Shown piece after piece: positions 61,901 to 64,000 of a stretch of DNA of 64,000 nucleotides (positions are counted from its first letter, which is position 1; each line of letters starts with the position of its first letter). Location of the stretch: the NCBI RefSeq assembly GCF_000524195.1, contig NW_020170447.1:106670-170669 (forward strand), written 5' to 3'. The translations under genes were made by a program, and so were the position numbers. Source of the DNA: Echinococcus granulosus. Lineage: Eukaryota > Platyhelminthes > Cestoda > Cyclophyllidea > Taeniidae. Under the pieces are notes generated by a model. It was not told the origin of the DNA, did not search any database, and saw only the letters and a program-made list of their open reading frames with translations.

Positions 61901-64000
61901 TCACAGATGGCAATATTCACGAAAATCCTCGTTTCAATGTCTCGACTTTTCTCCAATAGTAATGGTTAGTCAAGGTCGCCTGAAGGTGATCGCAGGGGCA
62001 ACCACTTTGGCATATCTCCTTTACACACGCTCTTGTTATGATTACGAAATTTACTGTCGATGCACTTTTTGGGTATCTTCAACTCGAAAAATACCGGCTC
62101 ACATGATTCCTCACCTCCTCGAGCATCACGAGTTTCTCGACCTAGCCGCAAGGTGTAGACAAAGTGCGACTACTCCAAGAAACACAAGCGGCATGGAATC
62201 AGCGACAAACACTTTGATCTAACGCACACTTAAAAAGAAGTCTCTGCAATAACCTTGGGAGTTCAGGCGCAGACCTACTTTCACGACATTCAAAATACAA
62301 TGCCCCGGTGGTCCTCGCATCACCTCTCTGAATACCTTCGCGCACCAGCGTGTGAAGTCTGAAAGAGAAAATGGAATTACATGATAGGTGCATTTTCGGA
62401 ATTTACAACGTACATAAAAATCACGCAATTGGCCTCCCTTAAATCGCCGACTAATTCAACAGATCTGGCGTCGCCTCCTAGCGCGTTCGATGTAGCTGAC
62501 AACTCACTTTGTGTTAAAACAGACACTTTATTTGCTGAAAATGTTGATAAAAAACAGCCTTACTAAATGCCCTTTAAACTGTGAACACAATGTTGCCTTT
62601 ATCAATCGACGTTATGCCTGTTGGACCTTTGTTCATCAAAGGGAAGGGCGAGGTTTACACTAGACTGCCCGCGATTGATGAATGAATGGGTAAACATGTG
62701 GAGTATCATGAACTGTCGGACAGTACATCACATTGTTCCAATGATGTCAATATCTCTCCGACGGTTTCACCCACAAATTTTGCACCGACGACTTCGCCGT
62801 CACAACGCTACGAATAAGCAGAGAATTCAATGTCTATGTGAAAGTAGTTAATTAATCAAATGTCATTTACGGAGAAGTTTTTACGTCACCGAATTTTGAA
62901 CTGCTGTTTACTCCACTTGAGAGTCCATCAATTAGTGAATAGTTAAAAAACTAGGGAAGCTGGAGGGCCTTCTCCTCTGTGAACGGGACGAGATAGGTAA
63001 AGTGGAAACACGTTTGTAATCAAAACGGTTTTGTAGTTTGTGGCGAAGCCAATGGGCATAAATATCGCTGTGTTGGAGTCTCAATCTCAACTTCACCCGC
63101 CCCTTCGTCTCTGATGGCATTGGTACAGGATTTCATCGGTCCCGCCAACACCGATCCGCCGTTTTGGCTCTCTAGCCCGGCTATTTGTTGACTGCTAATC
63201 CCCACAATTCACTCAGGGACATTAAAAGATATCGCTTTATGCACAGTTGTAGGCCTTTAGGAACAAAAATGACTGTCTAGATGTGCAAAATGTGCGAGTT
63301 GGGATCAGTTATTTACTCCGCTCAGAGCGTTATTTGCGAGTACAGACATGTCTGTGACCTTGTGTTTACCAAGCTTCGTCTCCGTCTGGCACCAGTAGTC
63401 GCAAACGGGGTCCTAAACAAGTAATTCCAAGAACTTTTATCCAGTGTCAGTCAACTTGTGAAGGTCAAATAGGTACCAGCTTTTTTTTTCTCTGAGCCGT
63501 GAGTCACTGGGCTTAATTTAAACTTTAGTCTACAAGTTATGTCTGTGCCACACCAGTCTGTAAGGCGATTTATTATAGGTCTCCAGAGGGGTTAGAACGA
63601 GACCATCATAATGACTTTGTAATCAAATGCAAACGCATGTTTTTCTCTTGATTAGTTTTCTCGCCCTCCAAAAGCCCTCCTCGATGCTCTTTATCTACAC
63701 TCCTTTACTGCATTAGGACCACGTTAGTAGGACTCCCGATTTCAAAAGTAATTGTTTTCGATAGAGCATCCGGTCACGTCCACTTTGTGAACTAATGTTA
63801 TGCCACACCACCGAGACGGGAGGATGTTATGCAGTGGACGCTTTTCAAACGCCCATCCATTTTTACCATTTGATATGGTTTTAATACTACTTAGCCACCT
63901 ATTTGGAACCATCTCAACCCCTTGAAACGTGTTTATGATTAGCAAAATTTAAAAGTTTTTTATAAATGAGAGATACACTTCTTTACAGGTCGTTACTCGC
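58994..64000. other. Intergenic to window end; no gene recognised
   Basis: About 5 kb. The plus frame at 60999-61469 (156 codons) and that at 61878-62222 (114 codons) are the longest, but a 64-kb window of this composition is expected to give about one such frame by chance. Neither has a motif I know. The stretch 59640-59920 is open in both directions. No repeat copy was identified here. Confidence 0.45.

Noticed and set aside
61878..62222. A 114-codon plus-strand open frame
   Set aside because: No domain, no splice-linked partner, and the opposite strand is also partly open.

Overview
The window looks like a gene-poor stretch of a metazoan nuclear genome. The one gene I can support has five exons, split by four short GT-AG introns of 76-89 bp. 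Almost everything else is AT-leaning non-coding DNA with scattered microsatellites and old, decayed repeats. A PIM-family kinase beside a BEL/Pao retrotransposon fossil is clearly animal. The short introns, moderate base composition and abundant decayed repeats would fit a flatworm, perhaps a large-genome tapeworm, but that is inference and no marker in the window proves it.

Layout. Bases 1-4460 hold two copies of a dispersed repeat (family A) and a wrecked BEL/Pao retrotransposon whose integrase core (4054-4325) is readable. Bases 4461-21000 are intergenic, with a third family A copy near 10.6 kb and several simple repeats. Bases 21180-23484 (minus strand) carry the gene: a PIM-like serine/threonine kinase of 658 residues, with the kinase domain in the first ~302 and a ~355-residue low-complexity tail in the last exon. 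Its poly(A) signals lie near 21.04 kb. Bases 23.5-28.9 kb are upstream or intergenic. Between 28.9 and 36.4 kb lie three copies of a second repeat family (B), one inside a decayed 250-codon reading frame. A stop-poor, possibly decayed coding stretch lies at 38.9-39.75 kb. From 41.7 to 59 kb there are four copies of a third family (C) and two further family A copies in the opposite orientation. I recognise nothing after 59 kb.

I found no tRNA, rRNA, CRISPR array, operon or defence system. The most useful new observations are the three unclassified repeat families (A, B and C), the unusual hinge and long tail of the kinase, and the decayed frames at 28.9-29.7 and 38.9-39.75 kb. Exon boundaries were worked out by hand and keep the frame from ATG to stop. 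Repeat alignments were made by eye, so their ends are approximate.
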